A stretch of 64,000 nt of DNA, taken from contig VKHL01000131.1 in the NCBI GenBank assembly GCA_015146655.1, positions 1 to 64,000 of the forward strand, given 5' to 3'. The DNA comes from Ochromonas danica (Eukaryota; Sar; Chrysophyceae; Chromulinales; Chromulinaceae). Both the position numbers and the translations under genes were made by a program. The notes under the pieces are model-generated. The model searched no databases and had not been told where the DNA came from. It saw nothing but the letters and a program-made list of their open reading frames with translations. Each line of letters starts with the position of its first letter. The first letter of the stretch is position 1. This document shows positions 42,983-53,916 of this stretch, piece by piece.

Positions 42983-44575
42983 AAGACTAACTAACTAATG
43001 GTAACCCTCAACCTAGATGGAGAGGAAGAAGGACATGATACTACATCATCATCATCATAACTAACTACACTAACTAACTACACTAACTAACTACATTAAC
43101 TACACTAACTAACTACACTAACTACATTCACTGTACTAACTAACTACACTAACTAACTACATTAACTACACTAACTAACTACACTAACTACATTCACTGT
43201 ACTAACTAACTACACTAACTAACTACACTAACTATATTAACTACATCAACTACATTAACTATACTAACTACATTAACTATATTAACTATATAATATCTAT
43301 TAATAAGTCTGTTTTCATAATATCTGCTTCTGCTATCACTGCTGTTTGTTAACTAGTTGGTGTAAGTGATGGAATGATGTTGAGTGACGTTTGATGATAT
43401 TTTTTGGTTTTTTGGTTTAATTGAATTAATTTTCGTAATGCGTTACCCTCTTCTTCTTCTTCACTACTAACCTCACATTACCACAATACTACTTCTATCT
43501 CTTCAAGCTTAGTGGATGTGATGTAGACTAGTCAGACTTTGTGTGGTGGCGCTAATTGACAACTCTGTACACGGGAAGTTAACATAACATGTGAACTTAA
43601 ACACTGTGTTCGAAAATTCGGGAATTCGAATGTTCGTGTGCATACAGTAGTCCAGTCGACAAAAATACCGACACCCCAAAACAGCCCTGCTGACTGCTGA
43701 CTGCTGACATTTAGACTTTATTTTAGACTTTGCTAAATCTATAGCTTGACAGAAGTGTGGGGCGTGCACAGAACTGTGGGGCACTTCGGCTTTGTTCACA
43801 ATAATATAAGAGTTATAACTCAATAAAAACTGGTTTGATAAAAAACGGCCACCAGAAGTGCTGCTGGGGGGTGTTTGCGTTTTTTCCGAACCCTTAAAAT
43901 AAGATTTAAATCACCCACATCCCTTTCCCAAAAGTCTCATATTGTCCTTCTGTGCATGCCCCACTATAGAAACGCTAAGTTTTGGGACTGACTACTCGTG
44001 CGAGGTTTGTCCTAGAGATGATCACCTAGTGTATGTAGTGTTATTATATTGCAAATCAATCATTCTACACTAACAAACAATAACACAACTAAGTTAATAA
44101 GATAATAACATTGAAGAAATGGCGCTTTTTAAGTTTAAGTTGTTACACGATGGCAATGCAATGAATGGCAGGCAATGCAGAACCAAAAGGTGGGAAGGTC
44201 ACTAGACAACAGACTGCAGCTAAAATCTAACGAACACATTCCTTCCTTCCTCTTGTTTAGTTAGATAGAACAGAAGACAGAGAGAGTTTGAAATAGAGAA
44301 TGAGCGAAGAAGGTTGATAATGGCGGCACTACTGACGTCTAAGTTAGACTTGAAGGAGGAGGGGGAGGAGGAGGTTTAGCAGGGTTAGGATAGGGTAGAG
44401 GTAGTGGGAAAACAAACAAATCATCACAAGAAATCTATCTCTCCTCCACCAAACACACTAACATAACACACTCCATGAGGAGGAGGATATCACAGTAAGT
44501 GTAGAATAATGGATAACAGAGAGTTTTAACACTCAACTATATCATGTGTGTGTCAGTGAGTGAGTGAATGTGTAT
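42983..44575. other. Intergenic region with CTAA-rich minisatellite
   Basis: It holds a minisatellite at about 43060-43290 (listed separately). Elsewhere no gene was recognised on either strand. The 3' ends of the convergent formin and triose-phosphate translocator genes flank it. Confidence 0.45.
43060..43290. repeat. CTAACTA-type minisatellite with about 66-bp higher-order unit
   Basis: Short TAACTACAC and TAACTACAT units are arrayed, with a larger block of about 66 bases, ending in CATTCACTGTAC, repeated twice. It begins about 75 bp after the formin stop codon, so it may lie in the 3' UTR. Confidence 0.85.
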
Positions 44576-45894
44576 TTAGTGCTTGGCAGCACCTTTCTTA
44601 GCGTACTGCTTCTTAGCCAAAGAGTAAAGCAAAGTACCCAACACAGCCACACCAGAGCCAATACCACCTATCAAGGTCATAGGGGTACGGAAGACGATGC
44701 AAGATGCAACAATGATGACAACACGCTTCAATGTGTTCGCCACAGAGTGAGTGACAGGAGAGAGTCTGTCGAGAGCAAGGAAAGATGCCTCATTGTAGAT
44801 ATAGAAGGTGAGACCAGAAAGAAGAGAGTAGATGAGAACTTCCTTGCCCTTGCCAGCCGCGGTGACGAGGTCATAGACAGTCTTGAAGTCCTTGAGATCG
44901 AAGATAGCAACCAAAGGAAGAGTGCTGATCAAAGCAAGAATAGTCACCACAGAGTAGAAGTTCTGAGGACCCAAAGCCTTGGCCCAAGGCTTACCCAAGA
45001 CACCCTTAGAGACGACATTCTTGAAAGCTGCAGCCTGGTTAGCAGCAGAGGCGGCAATGAGAGCAGTCCAAGTGAAGGAAAGCTCCTTAAGAGATGCTAA
45101 GCCAACACCTCCAATAATAGGGATGAGAGCAGCATAGACCATAGGATGATCAATATCCTTGAGTAACAAGGCATTAGTAGCAGCAGCGAAAACAGGTTCA
45201 CCAGCCTTAACAATCTGACCGAAAGAGACAGCTCCAGCACCAAGAGCTAAGACAGAGAAAGCATGAGCTAAGGCAGCCCAAACACCCACAGGGGTCAACT
45301 CCTTCCAGTTCTCAGAGGTCATCTTAGGAGCCTGACGCAAACCAGTGAGCCAGAGAGGGAGAACAAAGACAACACCAACCAACAACTGGAAAGCAGACAA
45401 AGCCCAGTGTAAGTTTGATCCACCAGCAGCATTCTTGCCAAGAGCAATGCATGCCTTCTTGTTATAGATGTTGTCTAGGAAAAAGGTCAAGCATTGTTAT
45501 TAGAAAGAGTCCATCAAAAGCATTAAATCAAGTGTATCTATAACTCACAATAGATGTTGCCAAGATACCACACAGCCAAGTAGACGACAAGCTTGGTGTT
45601 GTCATTCCAGATGGCACTTAAGAAGGACTTCTTCTCTGGGGTGCTAACAGAGCTAGAAGAAGAAGCAGCAGCAACCATCTCACCACCCAGGGCACCATCA
45701 GCTTGATGAGATGAGAGAGGCATGGAGCGGTAGTAGGGCATGACATTCTCGGTATGCTGAGAGATGGGGGATGACTTGGTGAGAGGACGAAGAGCATTCT
45801 GATAGCGGCCATTGCTCATGGGCTTCTCCAAAGAGAAGGCATTAGCAGCTACGGCAGAAGCTAGGATGAGGATGATATGAGTGAGCTTGACCAT
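44576..45894 (-). CDS. Plastid triose-phosphate/phosphate translocator (TPT family)
   Basis: Exons 45549-45894 and 44576-45474 (74-nt intron, phase 1) encode 414 residues. The start MVKLTHIILILASAVAANAF is a signal peptide with an ANA-F cleavage motif, the ASAFAP-type bipartite plastid import signal of secondary red plastids, followed by a Ser/Arg-rich transit peptide. The mature part has the drug/metabolite-transporter fold of plastidic phosphate translocators. It opens with LVVYLAVWYLGNIYYNIYNK and continues through TPVGVWAALAHAFSVLALGA, VKAGEPVFAAATNALLL and FYIYNEASFLALDRLSPVTH, ending LYSLAKKQYAKKGAAKH. The C-terminal Lys-rich end is typical. It exchanges triose phosphates or phosphoglycerate for phosphate across plastid membranes, exporting fixed carbon; which of the four membranes cannot be told. 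Codon use is GC-richer than its neighbours, suggesting high expression. Confidence 0.95.
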
Positions 45895-46874
45895 TTCTTA
45901 CTATAATTCCATGACACAATAAGAGAGAGAGAGGAGGAGGTGAGAAGGAATTCTCAAGGATGACGGAGGATATTCAAATAAATGAAGGAAGATCCAGAAC
46001 ACTTACAATAATATGGGATATGAACAATATTGATTATTGTTGCTTTTTGTAGTAGTAGAAGTTGTTGTTATATTGTGTGTGGTTAAGATTGACTAGGACT
46101 AACTGACAACGGTCTGTCTATTTGTCTGTCTACTTCTGCTTCTTCTTCGTTGTTGTTGTTGTTCTTTATGGCCAGGAGAGCGGCAGGTGGTCTAGGCTAG
46201 CATACGATACGCTGTCGTCGTCGTTGAGGTTGAAAGCTTTGGCTCGCTTCTTCTTCTTCTTCGCTCACCCACCCACTCTCACTGTCTGCCCTCTGTGTGC
46301 AACGATGCACACACTGTCTTTGGCACTGCTGACGTCTGCAACAATGACTGACGCACTCACACTCACAGCGCTGACACAGCAGAACAACTGACACACACAC
46401 AACACTCGCTGAAAAACCAGCAGAACAACAACAAACAGACAGACAGACAGAATTAAGTTCACATCCCCGAAAATACAAGAGCCAAAAACATGATTTAAAA
46501 CTGCATAAAAGGAGTTTGACAACATGAAAACCCTTCACTTCAAAGCAGCAAAGAGAAAGTCGAAATGATTGAGATAGAAGAAAGTATAGTTTGTTGTGAA
46601 AGTTGGAGGTTAGAAAGCCTCTTTTGAGAGTTTTAGGTCTACGCCTCATCATCATGAAGAAGTTGTATGATGATGACAAATGTTAATGACGTGGTGATGA
46701 TGCCATATGATGTCATGTAATGGTGTTGGCGATTGCAAATGAACGAAAGGAGAAGCCGAAGATAACTGACATGGCGACTAGTTAACTTAGTTTGGAAAAG
46801 AGGGCAGGCAGTTCGGAGTTGCTGCTATATTGTAGATTATGTAGCTATTATCCATCATCCCAGCATAAAGAGGG
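45895..46874. promoter_or_regulatory. Upstream region of the translocator gene with TGACGT/TGACGC motifs
   Basis: No gene seen in this 980-bp stretch. Relative to the minus-strand translocator start at 45894, it is upstream sequence. It contains TGACGTC at 46330, TGACGC at 46349 and TGACGTGG at 46687. These resemble bZIP-bound CO2/light-response elements described in diatoms. Their use here is inference. Confidence 0.35.
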
Positions 46875-47791
46875 TTACATCACAGGTACAGGGGGGAAGG
46901 GCGATGGTCGAGCACGAGGCTTTATTTTCATCATTAGTCCATTCTCCGTATGAATAGTAGCTCCTAACACAAAGAACAGAAGTCACAGTCAAGACCCAAC
47001 AGATGAGAAGCACAAAGAGGATTGGGTTTTACCTGTTCGCATACCCACTTTATCGACAGGAATGGCAAGCTCAAGATCAAAGCGTTGCAAGATCAAAGCA
47101 ATGCAAGTAATCGACTCCATAAATGCAAAGGTATCTCCAACACATTTACGAGATCCACCACCAAAGGGCAGGAATGCGTAATTGGCATTCACTTCATTGG
47201 GATAGAGTTGTTTATGAAGAACACTGAAGGAAGAGAATCCTTCCCAACCAATATTCTCTGCATCTTCCTCTTTCAATTGCGTCTGTTGTTGTGGTTTCGC
47301 GGCGGCGGCGGCTTCATTGGTGGTGGCAGTTTGGTGATGGACAGGACATCCTGCCGCTGAACTCTCCGAGGAATGAATAGGACATTTCTTCTTCTCCTCC
47401 GCTGGACCACTCACAGAGGAGCCTTTGTTACCTTCTTCTTCATTCCCTTTATAATAAGCAAAGGCACCTGGAGAGCGATCTTTCAAGAATCTGTCTGGAT
47501 TGAAGACATCAGGTTCATCCCAAAGTAAAGGTGATCGATGCATATTGTAAGTGGACAAGAAGATGTCTGTTCCTTTAGGAACATAGATGACATCATTTCC
47601 ACTTTGCTCTGCTGTCTTGCCGTTGTAAAGATGTTGATTGTGATAGTTTGGTAAGACATCATCTTCCAAAGCACGACGAATGAGTAAAGGAGGTTCGGGA
47701 TAGAGTCGCAAGGTCTCTGCTAAACATAAACGAATTGTTGGCAAGCGCATGACATCGTCATAGGTTGGCAAACGACCCTATGACATATAAC

Positions 47792-47838
<47 letters not shown>

Positions 47839-48887
47839 CAAGCTCACAGTTGATAGATAGAGAGATAAAGACAAGTGTAATCTAACCTGCAAGACATTAT
47901 CAATCTCATCTTGTACACGATAATACCATGTTTTGTTCTTAGCCAATTCGAAAAATGTCCAAGTCAAGACAGCTGCTGTTGTTTCATGTCCAGCTACAAG
48001 CATTGTCATGAGATCATCACGTAGTTGATGTGAAGAAGCATCCTCTCCTCGCATATCCACGAGAAAGCGTAATAGAGAAGGATATTGACGAGCATCTGGA
48101 TGACTCTACAGGACATCATCACATCATATCAAATCATGAGCTGAGCTTAGCACCCACAACGACCAAATCTCAAGGTTATTCTTACCTGTCGAGCATCTTC
48201 TGTTGCCTTCTCCACACGTTTCTCCCAATCATCTACATCACCTAATTGTTGACTAGCAAAAGCTTTCTCAATTAACTCATCCAACACTTCATTCAACATC
48301 TTCATATTATCTTCAAACTCCTTCAATTGTGGGAACAGTCGATTAGCGAAAGGTAAAGACCAATAAGGAATAAAGGATGTAGAACGATGTTCTGCTTCTT
48401 GTAAAGCACGATAGACAGCTTTTACAATGGGTGACGTACGAGCCACAGAATTAAACTCATAGTTAAACACTGCCTTGCCTAATCATCAAATCACAGTGTA
48501 TGACTCTCACAGTTAGTACATGTCTTTCTCTCAGCATTCATTCATTCTCCACTTACCAATAACATCCAGTGAGACGGAACAAAACTCTGTCTCCATATTA
48601 ATCGAACCATCTGCTCTTTGTATTTCTTGTAATTTACGAAGAAGAGGAATATTACAATCTACAAAGAGTGACATCTACAAAAACAACAAAATAGAATCGT
48701 TTGAATCTGTTATGATGATTGTAACAATAGGTCTAATAGAGTATATTATGTCACTAACCATAGAGTTCAGCCATGCTCGATGAAAGCCTGGAACAATAGC
48801 CTTGCGACGAACTTTCCACGTCTCTGGATCAGCTGGAATCAATCCTTTACCCATGATTGGCTTCAAAATCTCAGCTAGAATACCTAT

Positions 48888-48924
<37 letters not shown>

Positions 48925-49753
48925 GAAGCAGAGACAGTGTCAACACAAGATATCTTGTCATTCTTAGCTCATCATCATTCTTATCATTACCTTTATCATA
49001 GCGTAATGGCTTCTCCTTCAAAATATGTTTTGCCATAACAGGATCAGAAATGACAAGAAATGACTTTGGACCAAATGCTAATTTGAAAACAGGTCCATAT
49101 TGTTGATAATAACCTTGTAATAGAAGGAATAAAGGACCTCCAGCTAATTCAGCTAAATTACCATCCAAGATACGTGCTAAGAAATGAAAGAAATTACCAC
49201 GAAAGGTATTAACACCTTGTACCATGGGAGCACCATCTAATGACTTGATTAGACCAAATTGTTGGAATAAATTGGATGCAAGAATTCTCCATCCATCCCA
49301 TGGATAGACGACAGGTGTGTCCTCTGGATTACGATATTCTGGTCTCCATAGTGTCATTCGTAATGGTGAGAAGGATGGACCTTCTTCGAAGAATCTTCTT
49401 GCACGTTCTAATTGCCAATCAAATCCACTTTGATATCCTTCCCATGCTTCTTCAATGACTGGTTGACTAGCATCAACATAAGGAGCATGAATCTCATTTG
49501 GTAGAAGAGGTTCACGACGTTTTTTCAACATTGTTGTTGTTGTTGTGGTGGTGGTTGTAACTTGTTCCTCTTGTACTACTTTCATTTGTAATCGATGAAA
49601 GAGTATATTAGTTTTAGGAGATAGATAACTACTCCTTGGTCTCCATCCTTTTGCATGAAACCAAGTCAATTGACAAAAGATGTAGATTATGATATAGAGA
49701 TGGTAATGATGGTAACGATGATTATGACGTGAACCTTGTAGTAAAGAATGCAT
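46875..49753 (-). CDS. CYP97: Cytochrome P450, CYP97 family (carotenoid hydroxylase-like), copy A
   Basis: Seven phase-consistent exons, 48991-49753, 48759-48883, 48557-48674, 48186-48478, 47887-48105, 47033-47777 and 46875-46963, encode 783 residues. CYP97 features: long N-terminal block with [20 protein letters not shown] and [39 protein letters not shown], oxygen-binding AGHETTAA (471-478), ExxR as ETLR (527-530), and heme Cys 718 in [14 protein letters not shown]97 enzymes hydroxylate ionone rings of carotenes in plastids for xanthophyll synthesis. A hydrophobic N-terminus ([11 protein letters not shown]) suggests secretory-type plastid entry. Residues about 607-680 are a lineage-specific insert holding KCPIH and GCPVHH. 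It is divergent from copy B, and introns 1, 3 and 7 here match or lie near positions in copy B. Substrate unknown. Confidence 0.92.
47793..47835 (-). repeat. TG tract in CYP97 copy A intron 5
   Basis: About 20 TG units (CA on the plus strand) lie 15-20 nt before the acceptor of the 109-nt intron between exons 5 and 6. Copy B has no intron at this position. Confidence 0.85.
48893..48920 (-). repeat. TG tract in CYP97 copy A intron 1
   Basis: About 14 TG units (CA on the plus strand) directly precede the TTAATAG acceptor. The homologous intron of copy B has a TG tract in the same place. Confidence 0.85.
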
Positions 49754-50795
49754 CAAAAAATCAAATTATTTATGCAATTTTTAGCACTAATACAAGCAAA
49801 AGCAAAAGCAAGAATAGACACCAATAGAATTGGATTGTCGTGGAAGGGGGTAGTAGTAGTAGAATCAGAATAATACGAATTTAACTGATTCTTTGAAATT
49901 CAACTCTATCCAATGTCAAGCAAGACAGAGAGAATAAGATAGACTGACTAGAGGAGAGTTGCAATGCAAGCAATAGACTAGACTAGTAGCAGCAGACAGG
50001 GAGAGACAGGGGCGAGAGAGGAAGAAGTTGCAGTCTTGTTGGTGTTGATTGCAATTGGACGTTCTAAGATTGGACTGCATCATGGACCACACCGGCCACT
50101 TCCCTCCTGGGGGAGACTTAATAGTCGGTATTTACTTGTTTGACAGGTGAGATGATGGGGTTTTCTAATTCCGTCTGCTCACTCAGACACACACACTTGT
50201 GACTCACTCACTCAGTGGAAGGAGGGAGAAAGGGTTGGTTGATAGGTTGGTGTAGACAATGTGGCATGTCAGTTCAGTTTCCAAACAGAAATTAGATATA
50301 GATATAGTCTGTTTTGGGAATTGAAAGAAGCTTTGGATTATATAAATAGAATGGTAATTAAATTACAATAACTAGCTAGACTAATATGCATTACGATAGG
50401 TGATAGAGCTAGCTAGTTCCTAATCCAACCTAACCTTCTAATTCATCTATTATAGTAATTGATGTTAATAATCCATAGAAGCATATATATCAGATGTAGC
50501 TATAGTAAGGAGGGTTTTCATCAAACAAAGTACGAGTTAAAACTCTGAAAAGATGAGATTTGACCTGTCCGTCCATGCCATGCATACCATGCCTCAGCGC
50601 CTCTTTGTCTCCATTGAGGTTGACATTGCCAGGTTGCTCCAAATCCTTTCCCTTTGCCTGCCATTGCCTTTGCTTGCCTTTGCTTGCCTTGCCTTGCAAC
50701 TGCTTCTTCCTTTGCCTTGCAAGCCTTGCAAAAATCCACTGCAAGGATATCTTCTTCTCTATTAATCTATTATTATCATAATAACAACGACAATA
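49754..50795. other. Divergent promoter region of the CYP97 pair
   Basis: The 1,042-bp spacer between the two start codons would hold both promoters. A CTTTGC/CTTGC-rich imperfect repeat lies at about 50640-50735, just before copy B. No independent gene was recognised. Confidence 0.5.
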
Positions 50796-51503
50796 ATGTT
50801 TCTTCTTCCTTTTGCTTTCTTCATTGTCATTGTAATTGTTTGCAAGGCATTTCAATTGCCACAACAACAACAACTACTACTACCAAGAATAACAACAACT
50901 ACTACTACAAAGATCTTTCAACAACAACAACAACGACGACAAAGATGTCAAACTAAAATGGAAATCTTTGAAGGAAATCCTTTTGGTTTAAAAGTTTGGA
51001 ATACAGTCTGGAAGCTTCCATTCCTCCAACACAGTGAACCAGGTATCTCCCCTACTGCCTTCGGAGATGCTGCACAAGTTATCAAACATAATATCTTACA
51101 AATCTATGGAAATGAAACAAGTTATGATGGTGCACCAATAGCACAAGGTGAAATTGATGGTTTATTAGAAGGTTCATTATATTTAGGATTAAAAGAATAT
51201 CAAGAACGTGTAAGTCCCCACATGCACACTGACACTGACATAGACGCATACACACACTGTACTGTGTCTCTCTTGGTAGTTGATTACTAATGAATGCCTT
51301 TGTAATGCTTTGGTTTGGTTTGTTTTGGTTTAGTTTGGTTCGTTCTATAAGCTAGTCTTTGGTCCAAAATCATTTATTGTGATTTCTGATCCTGCTGCTG
51401 TACGACATATTTTACGTGATACTTTCCGCTTCTATGACAAGGTAGGTAACCATCACCATCACCATCATCATTATTCGCTATAGAAGACATCATGCTAACC
51501 GCG

Positions 51504-51561
<58 letters not shown>

Positions 51562-53187
51562 CATAGGGAGTGTTAGCAGAGATTTTAAAACCCATTATGG
51601 GTAAAGGACTTATTCCTGCTGATCCTGAAACATGGAGAATACGTAAGAAGGCAATTGCACCAGGATTTCATCGTGCTTGGTATAATGCCATGTGTAAGAC
51701 ATTTACTAACTGTATGGAACCTTTATATAATAAACTTGCTCGAGCTTCTGAGACTGGTGAAGTTATTAATATGGAGATTGAGTTTTGCTCTGTCTCCTTG
51801 GACATTATTGGTAAGACGACCCCATAGACTATAATGGTAACTTCTTCATTTGTCATCATTATGTTTGAATGCTATGATATGATACTAGGCAAGGCTGTCT
51901 TTAATTATGAGTTTGGTTCTGTTACTAATGAATCACCTGTTGTACGAGCTGTCTACTCTGCTCTCAAAGAGGTTAGTCATCGATGATGATGATCTAGTCG
52001 ATCTAGTATGATGACTGATATCTTGTGGTAATGTGTTTGCTCCTATAGGCGGAGCATCGTTCGATGATTCCTTTCCCTTATTGGGATCTTCCCTTTGCTA
52101 ATCAATTAGTACCACGTTTACGTAAATTTAATGCTGATTTGAAGATCTTAAATGATGTCCTTAATAAACTCATTGAAGAGGCATTACTCTCTGCTAATAA
52201 AGGCGATGCTGAGGTACAGTATATATACACTACACACTTACCCTTTCTCCTTCTACCTACTGTACCTTATCAGAGAGCAATAGCTAACATATCCTTTGTT
52301 ATACTCATATATATCAGGAGCTAGAGAATCGTGACTATGAGACGATGGCTAATCCATCTCTCTTACGCTTTCTTGTTGATATGAGAGGAGAAGATGTTAC
52401 GTCACATCAACTACGTGATGATCTCATGACAATGCTTGTAGCTGGACATGAAACAACAGCAGCTGTCTTAAATTGGGCACTATTTGAAATTGTACAACAA
52501 CCTGAATTACTCAAGAAGTTAAGGAAAGAAATTGATGAAGTCTTTGGTCCTTATGATGCTAATCAAACAACGATGAAGACAGACTATATCATGCGTATTG
52601 ATGATATGATGAAGTTACCATTAACTCGTATGTGTTTAACAGAATCATTACGTATGTATCCTGAACCACCATTATTAATTCGACGTGCTTTAGTTGATCA
52701 TGAAATTCCTATTAACCCCAAGAAGATGAAAGTGAATCCTTATGGTGTAGAGAAGTTAAAGATTATGCGAGGAGCTGATCTTTTCATTTCATTATATAAT
52801 ATACATCGTTCAGAAGAATATTGGAAAGATCCTAATACTTTTAATCCTGAACGTTTCTATGAAAATGTTATACCAAAAGAGATTGATCAGACAGAGAAAG
52901 AAGAAACAACATGGCATGGTTATCAAGTTAATCCAAGTATCTTCACGAGTGCATTATATCCTAATGAAGTACATGCTGATTATGCTTTCTTACCATTTGG
53001 TGCAGGTGCAAGAAAATGTGTTGGTGATCAATTTGCTTTCATGGAAGCTACTATCATCTTATCTAACTTGATTCGTAACTTTGATTTCGAGTTTGCTATT
53101 GATCCGAAAGAAGTGGGTACTTTTACAGGAGCAACGATTCATACTCGTAATGGATTACCATTTCGTATTCATCGTCGTAAGGCTTGA
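50796..53187 (+). CDS. CYP97: Cytochrome P450, CYP97 family (carotenoid hydroxylase-like), copy B
   Basis: Six exons, 50796-51209, 51334-51441, 51567-51810, 51889-51971, 52049-52213 and 52318-53187, encode 627 residues. The start [20 protein letters not shown] is a signal peptide ending in KAF, a plastid bipartite presequence pattern. Gln- and Thr-rich low complexity follows, then the CYP97 body: [48 protein letters not shown] (380-387), ESLR (447-450) and heme Cys 572 in [11 protein letters not shown]. It ends [19 protein letters not shown]. Close identity to copy A around the I-helix ([19 protein letters not shown]) shows they are paralogues. Intron content differs: copy A has an extra intron after its first PGFHRAW block, while copy B splits at LKE/AEH. 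Probably xanthophyll biosynthesis in the plastid. Confidence 0.93.
51505..51559 (+). repeat. TG tract in CYP97 copy B intron 2
   Basis: About 27 TG units run up to TTTCATAG at the 3' splice site of the intron that follows YDK, homologous to intron 1 of copy A. Confidence 0.9.
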
Positions 53188-53916
53188 AGAAGTAATGAAT
53201 GAATGAGGAAGAAGTGGTAGGGTAGTAGTAGTAATGAAGTTACGCAAGGTAATACAATGAATTGGGTATGATAGAATAGTTTTGATTGTTAAGATTTTAA
53301 TTGATTAGCAATGGGGAGAAATCAATTCCGAGTTGTTGTTTTTTGTTAACTAGACTAGACTAGACTAGACTAGACTAGTTAGTCTAATAGCAAAACAATG
53401 GTATCTATTCATGTATGTACAGTATACAACTCTCTATTACTACACCATCATTGTAAAACATACTACTAGTACATGATATAACTATACTAAGTACAAGTAG
53501 TACTAGTACTGTATATACTGTATATCATGTAAAACATACTACATGATATACTAGCTAGCACATGTACTAGACTAGTACTGTATGTACAGTATATGTATAT
53601 CATGTAAAACATACTACATGATATAACTAGTACATGTACTAGACTAGAACTGTATATGTATATCATGTAAAACATACTAGTCTACATGATATACTAGCTA
53701 GTACATGTACAAGTAGTACTAGACTAGTGCTCTATGTACAGTATGTATATCATGTAGTAGTCTGTTGTTCGAGGAAGTAAACAGATTAGTTAATGTCCAT
53801 TGACTACGAGTATATACAATCAATATAGACTACCGATAGTACGATTAGGATTAAACTAGAACTATTATGTCGAATAGTCTAGCTTAGTTAGTATCCAAAA
53901 AAATCGAGTTAGAAGG
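53188..53916. repeat. Palindrome-rich repeat cluster (ATGATATAC/TAGTAC units)
   Basis: The 3' flank of CYP97 copy B contains (GACTA)n at 53350-53380. From about 53470 to 53757 there is a three- to fourfold imperfect repeat of about 85-90 bases. It is built from self-complementary words such as GTATATCATGTAAAACATAC, TACATGATATA, CTAGCTAG and TAGTACATGTACTAG. The cluster is non-coding and could fold extensively. The last 160 bases hold nothing recognisable. Confidence 0.7.

Noticed and set aside
43060-43290. CRISPR-like array
   Set aside because: Short degenerate tandem units without spacers in a eukaryotic genome; it is a minisatellite.
46197-46679. 160-codon minus-strand Cys-rich frame upstream of the translocator
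   Set aside because: Cys/Val/Ser richness follows from CA/GA-rich simple sequence; no domain or start context, and it lies in the expected promoter region.
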